NCBI GenBank assembly: GCA_023262065.1
Contig: JALRDW010000022.1
Coordinates: 1 to 7,163 of the forward strand
Reading direction: 5' to 3'
DNA length: 7,163 nucleotides
Source: Acidimicrobiia bacterium
GTDB lineage: Bacteria; Actinomycetota; Acidimicrobiia; IMCC26256
Shown here piece after piece: positions 1 through 5,436 of the stretch (position 1 is its first letter; each line of letters starts with the position of its first letter). The position numbers were made by a program, and so were the translations under genes. Below the pieces are notes generated by a model that searched no databases, was not told the DNA's origin, and saw only the letters and a program-made list of their open reading frames with translations.

Positions 1-2046
1 CTCGATGCCGTCGCGCACGATGACCGCGGTCTCGTACGCGAACGCCGGGTCGTAGGCGCGCAGGTTCGGAACGACCGAGGCGAGCACGTGGCTGTGTCCG
101 TCGTTGTGCTGGAGGCCCTCGCCCGCCAGCGTCGTGCGCCCGGCGGTGGCCCCGAGGAGGAACCCGCGACCGAGTTGGTCACCGAACGCCCAGATGAGGT
201 CCCCCACCCGCTGGAACCCGAACATCGAGTAGAAGGTGAAGAAGGGGATGAGCGGGGTGCCCCAGGTCGAATACGCCGTGCCGGCGGCGGTGAACATGGC
301 GAGCGCCCCGGCCTCGTTGATGCCCTCCTCGAGGACCTGCCCGTCGTTCGCCTCCCGGTAGGCGAGCAGCAGGCTCGCATCCACCGGTTCGTACCGCTGG
401 CCACCCGGCGCGTAGATGCGGTACTCCCGGAACAGCGCGTCCATCCCGAAGGTCCTCGCCTCGTCCGGGATGATCGGGACGACCCGTGCGCCGATCTCCG
501 GATCCGCGAGCAGCCCGCGGAGCAGGCGGGTGAACGCGGTCGTGGTGCTCGCGGTGGCTCGTCCACCCGACCCTGCGGCGAACTCCTCGAACGCGGCCGG
601 CGCCGGGCGGCCGAGCGTCCCGGAGTGGGGGCGTCGCGCCGGGACCGGACCCCCGAGGGCCCGCCGACGCTCCTGCAGGTACGCGAACTCCTCGCTGTCG
701 GGTGCGAACCGGAAGAAGGGCGGGATCCCGTCGGCCAGGTCGGCGTCCGAGATCGGCAGGTCGAGGCGATCCCGGAACGCCACGAGGTCGGGCGTCGACA
801 TCTTCTTGATCTGGTGCGTCGCGTTCCGGGCCTCGATGTCGGATCCGAGCGCCCACCCCTTCACCGTCTTGGCGAGGATCACCGTGGGCTGACCCCGATG
901 CGCCACCGCCGCCGTGAACGCGTTGAGGATCTTCACGTCATCGTGCCCGCCCCGTGGGAGCCGCTGCAGGTCCTCGTCGCTCAGGTGGGCGACCAGCGCG
1001 GCGAGCCGCGGATCGGTGCCGAAGAAGTGCTCACGGATGTAGGCGCCTCGCTCCACCGAGTACTTCTGGAACTCACCGTCGACCACCTCGTTCATGCGGT
1101 CGACGAGCACCCCGTCCACGTCGGCGGCGAGCAGCGGGTCCCAACCCGAGCCCCAGACCAGCTTGATGACGTTCCACCCCGCGCCGCCGAAGATCGCCTC
1201 GTGCTCCTGGATGATCTTGGCGTTGCCCCGGACCGGACCGTCGAGCCGTTGCAGGTTGCAGTTGACGACGAAGATGAGGTTGTCGAGCCGCTCCCGGGCC
1301 GCGATCGCAAGACCCGCGAGCGACTCCGGCTCGTCCATCTCGCCGTCCCCGACGAAGCACCAGACCCGCGCCGCCCTCGTGTCGAGGATTCCCCGGTGCG
1401 CGAGGTAGCGGTTGCAGCGGGCCTGCGCGACCGCATTGAGCGGACCGAGACCCATCGAGACGGTCGGGAACTGCCAGAAGTCCGGCATGCGGCGGGGGTG
1501 CGGGTACGACGGCAGGCCGTGCCCTGAGATCTGCCGACGGAACCCCTCGAGACGGTCCTCGTCGAATCGTCGCTCGACGAATGCCCGCGAGTAGATGCCC
1601 GGTGCCGAGTGACCCTGGAAGTAGATCTGGTCCCCACCCCCCGGCGCGTCCGGGCCCCGGAAGAAGTGGTTGAAGCCGACCTCGTAGAGCGATGCGGCCG
1701 AGGAGTAGGTGGAGAGGTGCCCACCGATCCCGTCGTGGAGACGGTTGGCCCGGTCGACCATCGCGACGGCGTTCCAACGCACCGCCCGCCGGATGCGACG
1801 TTCGATCGCCACGTCCCCCGGGTACGGGATCTCGTCCTCGGCGGGGATCGTGTTCACGTACGGCGTCGTCCGGACCGACCCGACGTCGATGCCGAGGTCG
1901 TGTGCACGGTCGAGGAGCCGGTGGAGGAGGTAACGGGCCCGGCTCGTCCCGCGACCGGCCACGATCGCGTCGAGGGACTCCACCCACTCGGCGGACTCCT
2001 CCGGATCCGGATCCGGCAACTGGTGCACGAAGTCGTCACGGTCCAC
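1..2046 (-). CDS. aceE: Pyruvate dehydrogenase E1 component, homodimeric type (partial, C-terminus beyond left edge)
   Basis: This is the thiamine-diphosphate-dependent E1 subunit that decarboxylates pyruvate and passes the acetyl group to lipoyl-E2 in the cytoplasmic pyruvate dehydrogenase complex. The 682 visible codons match E. coli AceE throughout. The start region resembles its N-terminus, with NTIP near residue 65 and YPGD near 75. The ThDP/Mg site GDGEMDEPES begins at G233 and ends with NCN at 262-264. Counterparts of the E. coli active-site residues are present: H110 (GGH), H146 (FQGH), H411 (ATHQIKKM) and the catalytic Glu at E574 (EEGINE). The SMFGFQR and GHSH motifs are also seen. 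The family is about 890-920 residues, so roughly 200-230 C-terminal residues lie outside the window. The GTG start at 2046 is chosen because GAGGAGG lies 5 nt upstream. The gene is divergent from the first pilin gene, and no E2/E3 gene is visible. Identification is very secure; only the missing end is unseen. Confidence 0.97.
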   Translation of the reverse strand, partial: MDRDDFVHQLPDPDPEESAEWVESLDAIVAGRGTSRARYLLHRLLDRAHDLGIDVGSVRTTPYVNTIPAEDEIPYPGDVAIERRIRRAVRWNAVAMVDRANRLHDGIGGHLSTYSSAASLYEVGFNHFFRGPDAPGGGDQIYFQGHSAPGIYSRAFVERRFDEDRLEGFRRQISGHGLPSYPHPRRMPDFWQFPTVSMGLGPLNAVAQARCNRYLAHRGILDTRAARVWCFVGDGEMDEPESLAGLAIAARERLDNLIFVVNCNLQRLDGPVRGNAKIIQEHEAIFGGAGWNVIKLVWGSGWDPLLAADVDGVLVDRMNEVVDGEFQKYSVERGAYIREHFFGTDPRLAALVAHLSDEDLQRLPRGGHDDVKILNAFTAAVAHRGQPTVILAKTVKGWALGSDIEARNATHQIKKMSTPDLVAFRDRLDLPISDADLADGIPPFFRFAPDSEEFAYLQERRRALGGPVPARRPHSGTLGRPAPAAFEEFAAGSGGRATASTTTAFTRLLRGLLADPEIGARVVPIIPDEARTFGMDALFREYRIYAPGGQRYEPVDASLLLAYREANDGQVLEEGINEAGALAMFTAAGTAYSTWGTPLIPFFTFYSMFGFQRVGDLIWAFGDQLGRGFLLGATAGRTTLAGEGLQHNDGHSHVLASVVPNLRAYDPAFAYETAVIVRDGIE

Positions 2047-2051
2047 CCGGG

Positions 2052-2058
2052 CCTCCTC
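2052..2058 (-). promoter_or_regulatory. Shine-Dalgarno site fixing the aceE GTG start
   Basis: GAGGAGG on the minus strand lies 5 nt before the GTG at 2046-2044. It is an almost ideal ribosome binding site and supports GTG rather than a downstream codon as the start. Confidence 0.8.
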
Positions 2059-2070
2059 GCCGTTCAGGCT

Positions 2071-2088
2071 AGGGCGCCCGGGCGCCCT
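2071..2088. repeat. Perfect 18-bp palindrome upstream of aceE
   Basis: AGGGCGCCCGGGCGCCCT is identical to its reverse complement. Its edge is 25 bp upstream of the aceE start codon, in the probable 5' leader or promoter. It could be a dimeric operator or an mRNA hairpin. GC-only palindromes arise fairly easily in DNA of this composition, so its function is inference. Confidence 0.5.
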
Positions 2089-2120
2089 GCGCCGGGGCCG
2101 ACCGGCGCGGGACCGGGCCC

Positions 2121-2135
2121 GTCCGCCGGGCGGAC
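2121..2135. repeat. 15-bp palindrome (7-bp arms, 1-bp centre) in the aceE/pilin divergent region
   Basis: GTCCGCC, a single G, then GGCGGAC forms a perfect inverted repeat about midway between the two divergent start codons. It is a possible operator half of the palindrome cluster, or chance in GC-rich DNA. Confidence 0.4.
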
Positions 2136-2144
2136 CCGCGTGGT

Positions 2145-2170
2145 CGGGATCCACACCTCTGTGGATCCCG
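2145..2170. promoter_or_regulatory. Perfect 11-bp inverted repeat with 4-bp spacer, candidate operator or hairpin between divergent genes
   Basis: CGGGATCCACA (2145-2155), spacer CCTC, then TGTGGATCCCG (2160-2170) is perfectly symmetrical and of mixed composition, so chance is a poorer explanation than for the GC-only palindromes nearby. It lies about 63 bp upstream of the first pilin GTG and about 100 bp upstream of aceE. It could be a repressor site acting on either gene, or a leader hairpin that insulates them. It lacks a following T-tract on either strand, so a classical terminator is less likely. No protein is assigned to it. Confidence 0.55.
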
Positions 2171-2232
2171 CCCCGCCGGGGAGCCGGTAGCGTTCCGGCA
2201 GCAATCGGTCGTCCGTCACCCCGGGGAGCCCC

Positions 2233-2421
2233 GTGTCCAACCTCAGCGCTCGAGCCCCGCGAACGCACCCCGCACCCGTCGACCGTTCCGAGGTCGGCGC
2301 CACCGCGGTCGAGTACGCCATCATCGTGTCACTGATCGCAGGCGTGATCATCGTGGTCGTCACGCTGCTCGGACTCGCCACGCGCGAGAACTTCACCGTC
2401 CTGACCGATCTGCTGCCGTGA
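2233..2421 (+). CDS. flp: Flp/Fap-type (type IVb) pilin, first copy
   Basis: A 62-residue prepilin-like protein. It has a hydrophilic, proline- and arginine-containing leader (residues 1-22), then the type IVb processing motif G|ATAVEY with cleavage expected after G22 and the conserved Glu (E27) at +5. A hydrophobic helix spans about 29-47, followed by a short tail ending in LLP. After export and cleavage by a TadV/CpaA-like peptidase it would polymerise into, or prime, a thin Flp pilus. The start is a GTG at 2233 with GGGGAG only 4 nt upstream; no better in-frame start precedes the motif. It stands alone, divergent from aceE, and is followed by its own hairpins and terminator. Its tail (LATRENFTVLTDLLP) differs from that of the second pilin, so it may be a minor, specialised or alternately expressed subunit (inference). 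The family call is secure; the exact role is not. Confidence 0.88.
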   Translation: MSNLSARAPRTHPAPVDRSEVGATAVEYAIIVSLIAGVIIVVVTLLGLATRENFTVLTDLLP

Positions 2422-2450
2422 ACCGGGTGGCGGTGCCCGCCGCCACCGGT
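2422..2450 (+). repeat. Hairpin directly after the first pilin stop codon
   Basis: GTGGCGG (2427-2433) pairs perfectly with CCGCCAC (2440-2446) around a 6-nt loop. The stem is extended by ACCG/CGGT with one bulged G at 2426. It begins at the base after the TGA. It may protect the 3' end of the pilin mRNA or form the first of a termination series. Confidence 0.5.
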
Positions 2451-2464
2451 CCGGAGACCCGGAC
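2449..2464 (+). repeat. Second hairpin downstream of the first pilin
   Basis: GTCCGG, loop AGAC, CCGGAC forms a perfect 6-bp stem. It shares its first two bases with the previous hairpin, so the two are partly exclusive alternatives. Function is inferred from position only. Confidence 0.4.
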
Positions 2465-2470
2465 GTGCAG

Positions 2471-2494
2471 AGGCCCGGCCACAGGGCCGGGCCT
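2471..2494. terminator. Intrinsic-type terminator between convergent pilin and tRNA-Val genes
   Basis: AGGCCCGGCC, loop ACAG, GGCCGGGCCT makes a perfect 10-bp stem between a plus-strand gene and a minus-strand tRNA gene, where a bidirectional terminator is expected. There is no strong T-tract on either side, as is common in GC-rich actinobacteria. The role is likely but rests on structure and position. Confidence 0.7.
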
Positions 2495-2551
2495 CCTCGC
2501 GTTCTCCGATCGCGGCTCCCACGGTCCGACCCTCGGGTGGACCCGTCGCGG

Positions 2552-2623
2552 TGGGCGATAGAGGACTTGAACCTCTGGCCCCTTCCGTGTCAAGGAAGTG
2601 CTCTACCTCTGAGCTAATCGCCC
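2552..2623 (-). tRNA. tRNA-Val (anticodon GAC)
   Basis: The minus strand from 2623 folds as a full 72-nt cloverleaf. The acceptor stem is GGGCGAT/ATCGCCC, the D stem GCTC/GAGC with a 7-nt loop, and the anticodon stem CTTCC/GGAAG around loop TTGACAC, which puts GAC at positions 34-36. A 5-nt variable region follows, then T stem AGAGG/CCTCT with loop TTCAAGT and discriminator A. GAC reads GUC, so valine. The three bases after the discriminator are CCG, so the CCA end is not encoded and must be added by the nucleotidyltransferase. It is convergent with the first pilin gene and divergent from the kinase gene. Confidence 0.95.
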
Positions 2624-2634
2624 GCGGGGGCGGG

Positions 2635-2640
2635 ACGATA
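2635..2640 (-). promoter_or_regulatory. Possible -10 element of the tRNA-Val promoter
   Basis: TATCGT on the minus strand lies 12 bp upstream of the mature tRNA 5' end, where a -10 box would fall for a very short leader. No convincing -35 is seen at the right distance, so this is tentative. Confidence 0.3.
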
Positions 2641-2713
2641 GCAGCGGGCCGGGGCGATCCCCCGGGCCGGGTCGGCCGGCGGACCTCCGCCGAACTCCCC
2701 CTCAACCCGTCCG

Positions 2714-2735
2714 GAGGACCGTCCGATAGGTCCTC
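2714..2735. repeat. 7-bp inverted repeat upstream of the kinase-regulator operon
   Basis: GAGGACC (2714-2720) and GGTCCTC (2729-2735) are separated by GTCCGATA. The repeat lies 46 bp before the preferred kinase start and is a candidate operator (possibly autoregulatory) or leader hairpin. The spacer has the only AT-leaning bases of this gap. The rest of 2624-2781 shows GC-rich sequence without a clear promoter. Confidence 0.4.
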
Positions 2736-2770
2736 GTGCCCGGAGGGACCGGGCAAGATGACGTCGGGAC

Positions 2771-2776
2771 AGGAGG
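2771..2776 (+). promoter_or_regulatory. Shine-Dalgarno site that decides the histidine kinase start
   Basis: AGGAGG lies 5 nt before the in-frame GTG at 2782. The alternative ATG at 2758 has only GGAGGG with a 10-nt spacer, so GTG 2782 is preferred. aceE shows the same pattern of strong SD, 5-nt spacer and GTG-GAC. Confidence 0.7.
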
Positions 2777-2781
2777 GGCAG

Positions 2782-4338
2782 GTGGACGGCGACGCGGCTC
2801 CGGCGACGCACGGAGCGGAACAGTGGACGGGCCGCTACCGCGGCCCGGATCGTCGCGAGTCGATGGCCGCGGTGGATCCCTTCCCGCTCGGCCTCCCCCT
2901 GGCCGCGGTCCTCATCGTCGGGCTCGTCACCTCGTTCGTGCTGCGGTGGGCCCCCGGCACCGAGACCGCGCTCGGCGCGGCGGGCACCGTGGCGCGCATC
3001 ATCCTCGCCGTGGCCGGACTGGCCGCGGTGCTCCGTTGGCGCCTCGACCGCATGAGCCGTTCGTACTGGTACGGCCTCGCAGCGCTCGCCGGCGCGCTCC
3101 CACTCCTCGCGGTCACCGCCGCCGACGATGCGATCGACGCCGTGACCTACGCCTGGTACGTCGTGACGATCCCGCTGGTCTGGCGCGGCAACGTGGCGCC
3201 GGAGGTCGATGCCTCACTGCGGCTCGCCCGCACGATCGGGTGGGCCGTGCTCCTCGCCGCCGGTGCGGTGGTGGTCGGAGCGGTCGACCGGACCCACACG
3301 CTCGCCCTGCTCCTGGTGGCGGCACCACTCCTCGGGCTCACCACCGACCTCCTCCTCCGGTACCGGCGCGGATCGACGGCGAACGGTCGGTGGTACGCAC
3401 CCACGCTGCTCGCCACGGCCCTCGCCCCACTCGTCGGTGTCGCGTCCGGCACCGCCGCCCATGAGTACGGTGCCTCCGGGCCCATGCTGCTCGTGGCGGC
3501 AGGGGTCGCGTTCACCGGTTCGATCGCCGAGCTCCACTACGCCGCCGCCCGCCACCAGGGGCTCGTGCTGGCAGCGACCATCGCGCGGGACGACGCGGTC
3601 GAACAGCGGTCGCGGCAGGAGGCCGAGACGGCGGACCGCCTCCACGAGGTGCGTTCCCGGGTCGCGGCGATCGAGGGCGGCGTGTCGGTCATGCGGCCGC
3701 CGGAGGAGCACGAGACACTCTCGGACGCCGTGCGGCAGGAGATCGAACGGCTTCGCAAGCTCGTCGCCCCGAGCCCCCGCGACGAGGCGGGCCCGTTCAA
3801 CGTGCTCGACGCCCTGCGCCCGACACTGGTCGTCGCGGCTTCCTCATGGCCCGTCGACTTCTCGGTCCCCGAGGACCTCATGGCGATCGGACGTTCGGAC
3901 GACCTGGCGCAGGTCGTGCACGGACTCATCCACAACGCCTCGAAGTACGCCCCGGGATCACCGATCGAGGTGACGGCAACGGTCGACGGGGCGCACGTCC
4001 TCGTCCATGTCGACGACCACGGGGCCGGGGTGCCCCGGGGCGAGCGTGACCTCATCTTCGAACGGGGTTGGCGCCGAGCCGGCGAGGGCCCGACGGGCGG
4101 TTACGGACTCGGACTCGCGATCGCCCGGGAACTCATGACGAGCGTCGACGGCGATCTCTGGGTCGCACCGCGTCCGGGGGGCGGCGCCCGGTTCACCGCG
4201 AGCCTGCCCGCGTGGGCGGGCCTCGCCTCGGTCGACGGTGCGGCGCACCGACCCGGATCGACCGAGACCCCGGCGCTCACCGATGAGGATCGAGCCCTGG
4301 CCCGTCAACGCCTCCGCCGCTCCGAGGGGACCTCATGA
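2782..4338 (+). CDS. Membrane-bound sensor histidine kinase
   Basis: A 518-residue kinase of a two-component system. The N-terminus (1-35) is soluble and contains RYRGPDRR. About eight hydrophobic segments follow (near 37-56, 65-85, 95-113, 119-134, 151-168, 172-192, 205-225 and 233-253), with almost no extracytoplasmic domain, so the sensor is probably the membrane bundle itself. A charged linker leads to an H-box, LHEVRSRVAAIEGG, with the likely phospho-acceptor H288. The catalytic ATP-binding domain has the N-box HNASKYAPGS (N385), G1 DDHGAG (D412) and G2 GYGLGLA (441-446). All key residues are present, so it should be active. The usual H-box proline is replaced by Arg. GTG 2782 is chosen on its ribosome site; an ATG at 2758 would add 8 residues. 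The stop overlaps the regulator ATG (ATGA), indicating coupled translation. The signal sensed is unknown. Confidence 0.9.
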   Translation: MDGDAAPATHGAEQWTGRYRGPDRRESMAAVDPFPLGLPLAAVLIVGLVTSFVLRWAPGTETALGAAGTVARIILAVAGLAAVLRWRLDRMSRSYWYGLAALAGALPLLAVTAADDAIDAVTYAWYVVTIPLVWRGNVAPEVDASLRLARTIGWAVLLAAGAVVVGAVDRTHTLALLLVAAPLLGLTTDLLLRYRRGSTANGRWYAPTLLATALAPLVGVASGTAAHEYGASGPMLLVAAGVAFTGSIAELHYAAARHQGLVLAATIARDDAVEQRSRQEAETADRLHEVRSRVAAIEGGVSVMRPPEEHETLSDAVRQEIERLRKLVAPSPRDEAGPFNVLDALRPTLVVAASSWPVDFSVPEDLMAIGRSDDLAQVVHGLIHNASKYAPGSPIEVTATVDGAHVLVHVDDHGAGVPRGERDLIFERGWRRAGEGPTGGYGLGLAIARELMTSVDGDLWVAPRPGGGARFTASLPAWAGLASVDGAAHRPGSTETPALTDEDRALARQRLRRSEGTS

Positions 4339-5030
4339 CCACGAACGAAACCCGCGAGAACTCCGGCCTCGTGATCGTCGACGACCACGAACTGCTCGCC
4401 CAGTCCCTCGCACTGGCCTTCAGCCGGGACGGCATCGACGCATCGGTCCTCGTGCCGACGACCGATGCCGCCATCCTCGACGCGGTGGCCGACGCCCGAC
4501 CGGCGCTCGTCCTCCTCGACCTCATGCTGGGCGCCATCGGGGCGTCGCTGCCGCTCATCGATCCGATCCGGTCCCTTGGGGCCGACGTCGTCATCATGAC
4601 GGGCGAGGAGAACCCGATCGCGTGGGCGGAGTGCTTCGAAGCCGGGGCGGCCGACGTCGTGAGCAAGTCGGAGGCCTTCGAGACCCTCGTCGATCGGATC
4701 AGCGCGATCGCCGTCGGCCGCAGCGTGCACACCGAGGCCCGGCGCGCCGAGTACCTCACACTGCTCCGCGAGCACCGCCTCACGGAGACGGTCCGGCTCG
4801 AGCCGTTCGAACGGCTCACCGCCCGCGAACGGGAGGTCCTCGCCTACCTGCTCGAGGGCGTGGCGGCGGAGGAGATCGCCGATCGCACCTTCGTCGCACT
4901 GGCGACCGTGCGGAGCCACATCCGCGCCATCCTCACGAAGCTCGGCGTGAACTCGCAGCTCGCCGCGGTCGCCGCGGCTCGTCACGCCGGGTGGGTTCCC
5001 CCGCGGCTCGACGACCTGTCGACCCGCTGA
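4335..5030 (+). CDS. NarL/FixJ-family response regulator (REC + LuxR-type HTH)
   Basis: A 231-residue DNA-binding regulator and the evident partner of the upstream kinase. The receiver domain (about 11-127) has the acidic pair D16-D17, phospho-acceptor D62 in LLDLMLG, T89 in IMTG and K111 in SKSE, which is the complete phosphorylation set. A linker of about 30 residues precedes a LuxR/GerE-type helix-turn-helix starting LTAREREVL near residue 161, with recognition-helix region ALATVRSHIRAIL and the typical KLGVNSQLAAV. The ATG at 4335 overlaps the kinase stop (ATGA), with GAGGGG 5 nt upstream. The nearest downstream transcription unit is the second pilin, so pilus genes are plausible targets, but this is inference. 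Partnering a NarL-type regulator with a kinase whose H-box looks like HisKA rather than HisKA_3 is somewhat unusual. Confidence 0.94.
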   Translation: MTTNETRENSGLVIVDDHELLAQSLALAFSRDGIDASVLVPTTDAAILDAVADARPALVLLDLMLGAIGASLPLIDPIRSLGADVVIMTGEENPIAWAECFEAGAADVVSKSEAFETLVDRISAIAVGRSVHTEARRAEYLTLLREHRLTETVRLEPFERLTAREREVLAYLLEGVAAEEIADRTFVALATVRSHIRAILTKLGVNSQLAAVAAARHAGWVPPRLDDLSTR

Positions 5031-5031
5031 T

Positions 5032-5048
5032 CCGCGCCCGGGACGCGG
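5032..5048 (+). repeat. Short GC hairpin after the response-regulator stop
   Basis: CCGCG and CGCGG pair around a 7-nt loop, starting 2 nt after the TGA. It is a weak candidate terminator for the kinase-regulator operon; there is no T-tract. Confidence 0.35.
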
Positions 5049-5060
5049 CCTCGAACCCGA

Positions 5061-5086
5061 CGAAACGTCACGGATGCGACGCTTCG
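5061..5086. promoter_or_regulatory. Imperfect inverted repeat, candidate operator upstream of the second pilin
   Basis: CGAAACGTC (5061-5069) and GACGCTTCG (5078-5086) match in 8 of 9 positions around an 8-bp centre. It sits just upstream of the AT-rich promoter-like island. Its arm length suits a dimeric regulator such as the adjacent NarL-type protein, but it could also be a terminator stem of the preceding operon. Confidence 0.4.
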
Positions 5087-5118
5087 ACCCCCGCCCGGTT
5101 CCGCATATCCACAATTTT
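5084..5118 (+). promoter_or_regulatory. Candidate promoter of the second pilin gene
   Basis: Positions 5105-5118 (ATATCCACAATTTT) are the most AT-rich stretch noticed in this otherwise GC-rich window and lie about 100 bp upstream of the pilin ATG. TCGACC (5084-5089) and TATCCA (5106-5111), 16 bp apart, are a possible but poor -35/-10 pair; CACAAT (5110-5115) is an alternative -10. A strong separate promoter is expected for a major pilin. Confidence 0.4.
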
Positions 5119-5135
5119 GGGCATGGGCGATGCCC
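5119..5135 (+). repeat. Leader hairpin upstream of the second pilin
   Basis: GGGCAT, loop GGGCG, ATGCCC forms a perfect 6-bp stem directly after the AT-rich island. It would lie at or near the 5' end of the pilin transcript if the candidate promoter is right. A further 6-bp stem (CGCCAC 5158-5163 with GTGGCG 5175-5180) lies downstream. I do not recognise a known riboswitch in this leader. Confidence 0.4.
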
Positions 5136-5213
5136 CCCCAGCGGCCATGATGAGCGTCGCCACCGCTCCATGCTGTGGCGCTTCCCCAGAGGACCTTCGT
5201 CAGGAGCACCCAC

Positions 5214-5405
5214 ATGGACCGCACGACCGAGCTCTACATCAAGTCCCGCAACGCCATCGCCGCCAGGGCCGCGGCCGAGGACGGTGCGACCGCCGTCGAG
5301 TACGGCCTCATCGTCGCCCTCATCGCGGCGATCATCGTCGCCGTGGTCGCCGTCCTCGGCGAGAGCATCCGCGACGCGTTCCAGACCGTCGTCGACGAGC
5401 TCTGA
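5214..5405 (+). CDS. flp: Flp/Fap-type (type IVb) pilin, second copy, probable major subunit
   Basis: A 63-residue Flp prepilin. The 24-residue leader (MDRTTELYIK start) ends in G24|ATAVEY, the type IVb processing site with Glu (E29) at +5 and the Glu-Tyr pair typical of Flp pilins. A hydrophobic helix follows (about 31-48), then an amphipathic acidic tail, GESIRDAFQTVVDEL, that closely follows the family norm. After cleavage the mature subunit is about 39 residues. ATG 5214 is chosen because AGGAG lies 7 nt upstream; a GTG further up at 5175 has no such support. It shares the ATAVEY core with the first pilin but has a different leader and tail. Its own AT-rich promoter-like region, strong ribosome site and trailing hairpins suggest high expression. 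tadE- and tadG-like genes follow. It probably forms the pilus shaft (inference). Confidence 0.94.
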   Translation: MDRTTELYIKSRNAIAARAAAEDGATAVEYGLIVALIAAIIVAVVAVLGESIRDAFQTVVDEL

Positions 5406-5429
5406 TCCACGCACCCTCCGGGGTGTGGA
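5406..5429 (+). repeat. Hairpin directly after the second pilin stop codon
   Basis: TCCAC (5406-5410) pairs with GTGGA (5425-5429), and ACCC (5413-5416) with GGGT (5421-5424), with GC bulged on the left arm. The loop is TCCG, which fits the stable UNCG tetraloop pattern closed by C-G. It starts at the base after the TGA, so it could shield the 3' end of the pilin message. Confidence 0.55.
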
Positions 5430-5436
5430 CTTCGGC

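Noticed and set aside
88..1527. Long plus-strand open frame of 479 codons
   Set aside because: It lies antisense to aceE, whose protein matches E. coli AceE residue by residue. The plus-strand translation is Arg/Pro/Glu-rich with no recognisable family, a shadow of high-GC codon bias.
1995..2020. Tandem GGATCC-like repeats (tccggatccggatccgg)
   Set aside because: They encode the acidic DPDPEE stretch near the AceE N-terminus, and codon choice for Asp-Pro repeats explains them.
2551..2781. Upstream extension of the kinase reading frame beginning MGDRGLEPLAPSVSRK
   Set aside because: It is the antisense translation of the tRNA-Val gene, a well-known artefact. The real kinase start is at 2782 (or 2758), where a ribosome site is present.
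5175..5213. Earlier GTG start for the second pilin
   Set aside because: It would add MALPQRTFVRSTH with no ribosome site, whereas AGGAG is ideally placed for ATG 5214. Leader length is also normal from 5214.
5031..5213. Possible riboswitch (for example cyclic-di-GMP) in the leader of the second pilin
   Set aside because: Small stems exist, but I could not match the conserved core of a c-di-GMP or other known riboswitch class, so only the hairpins are reported.
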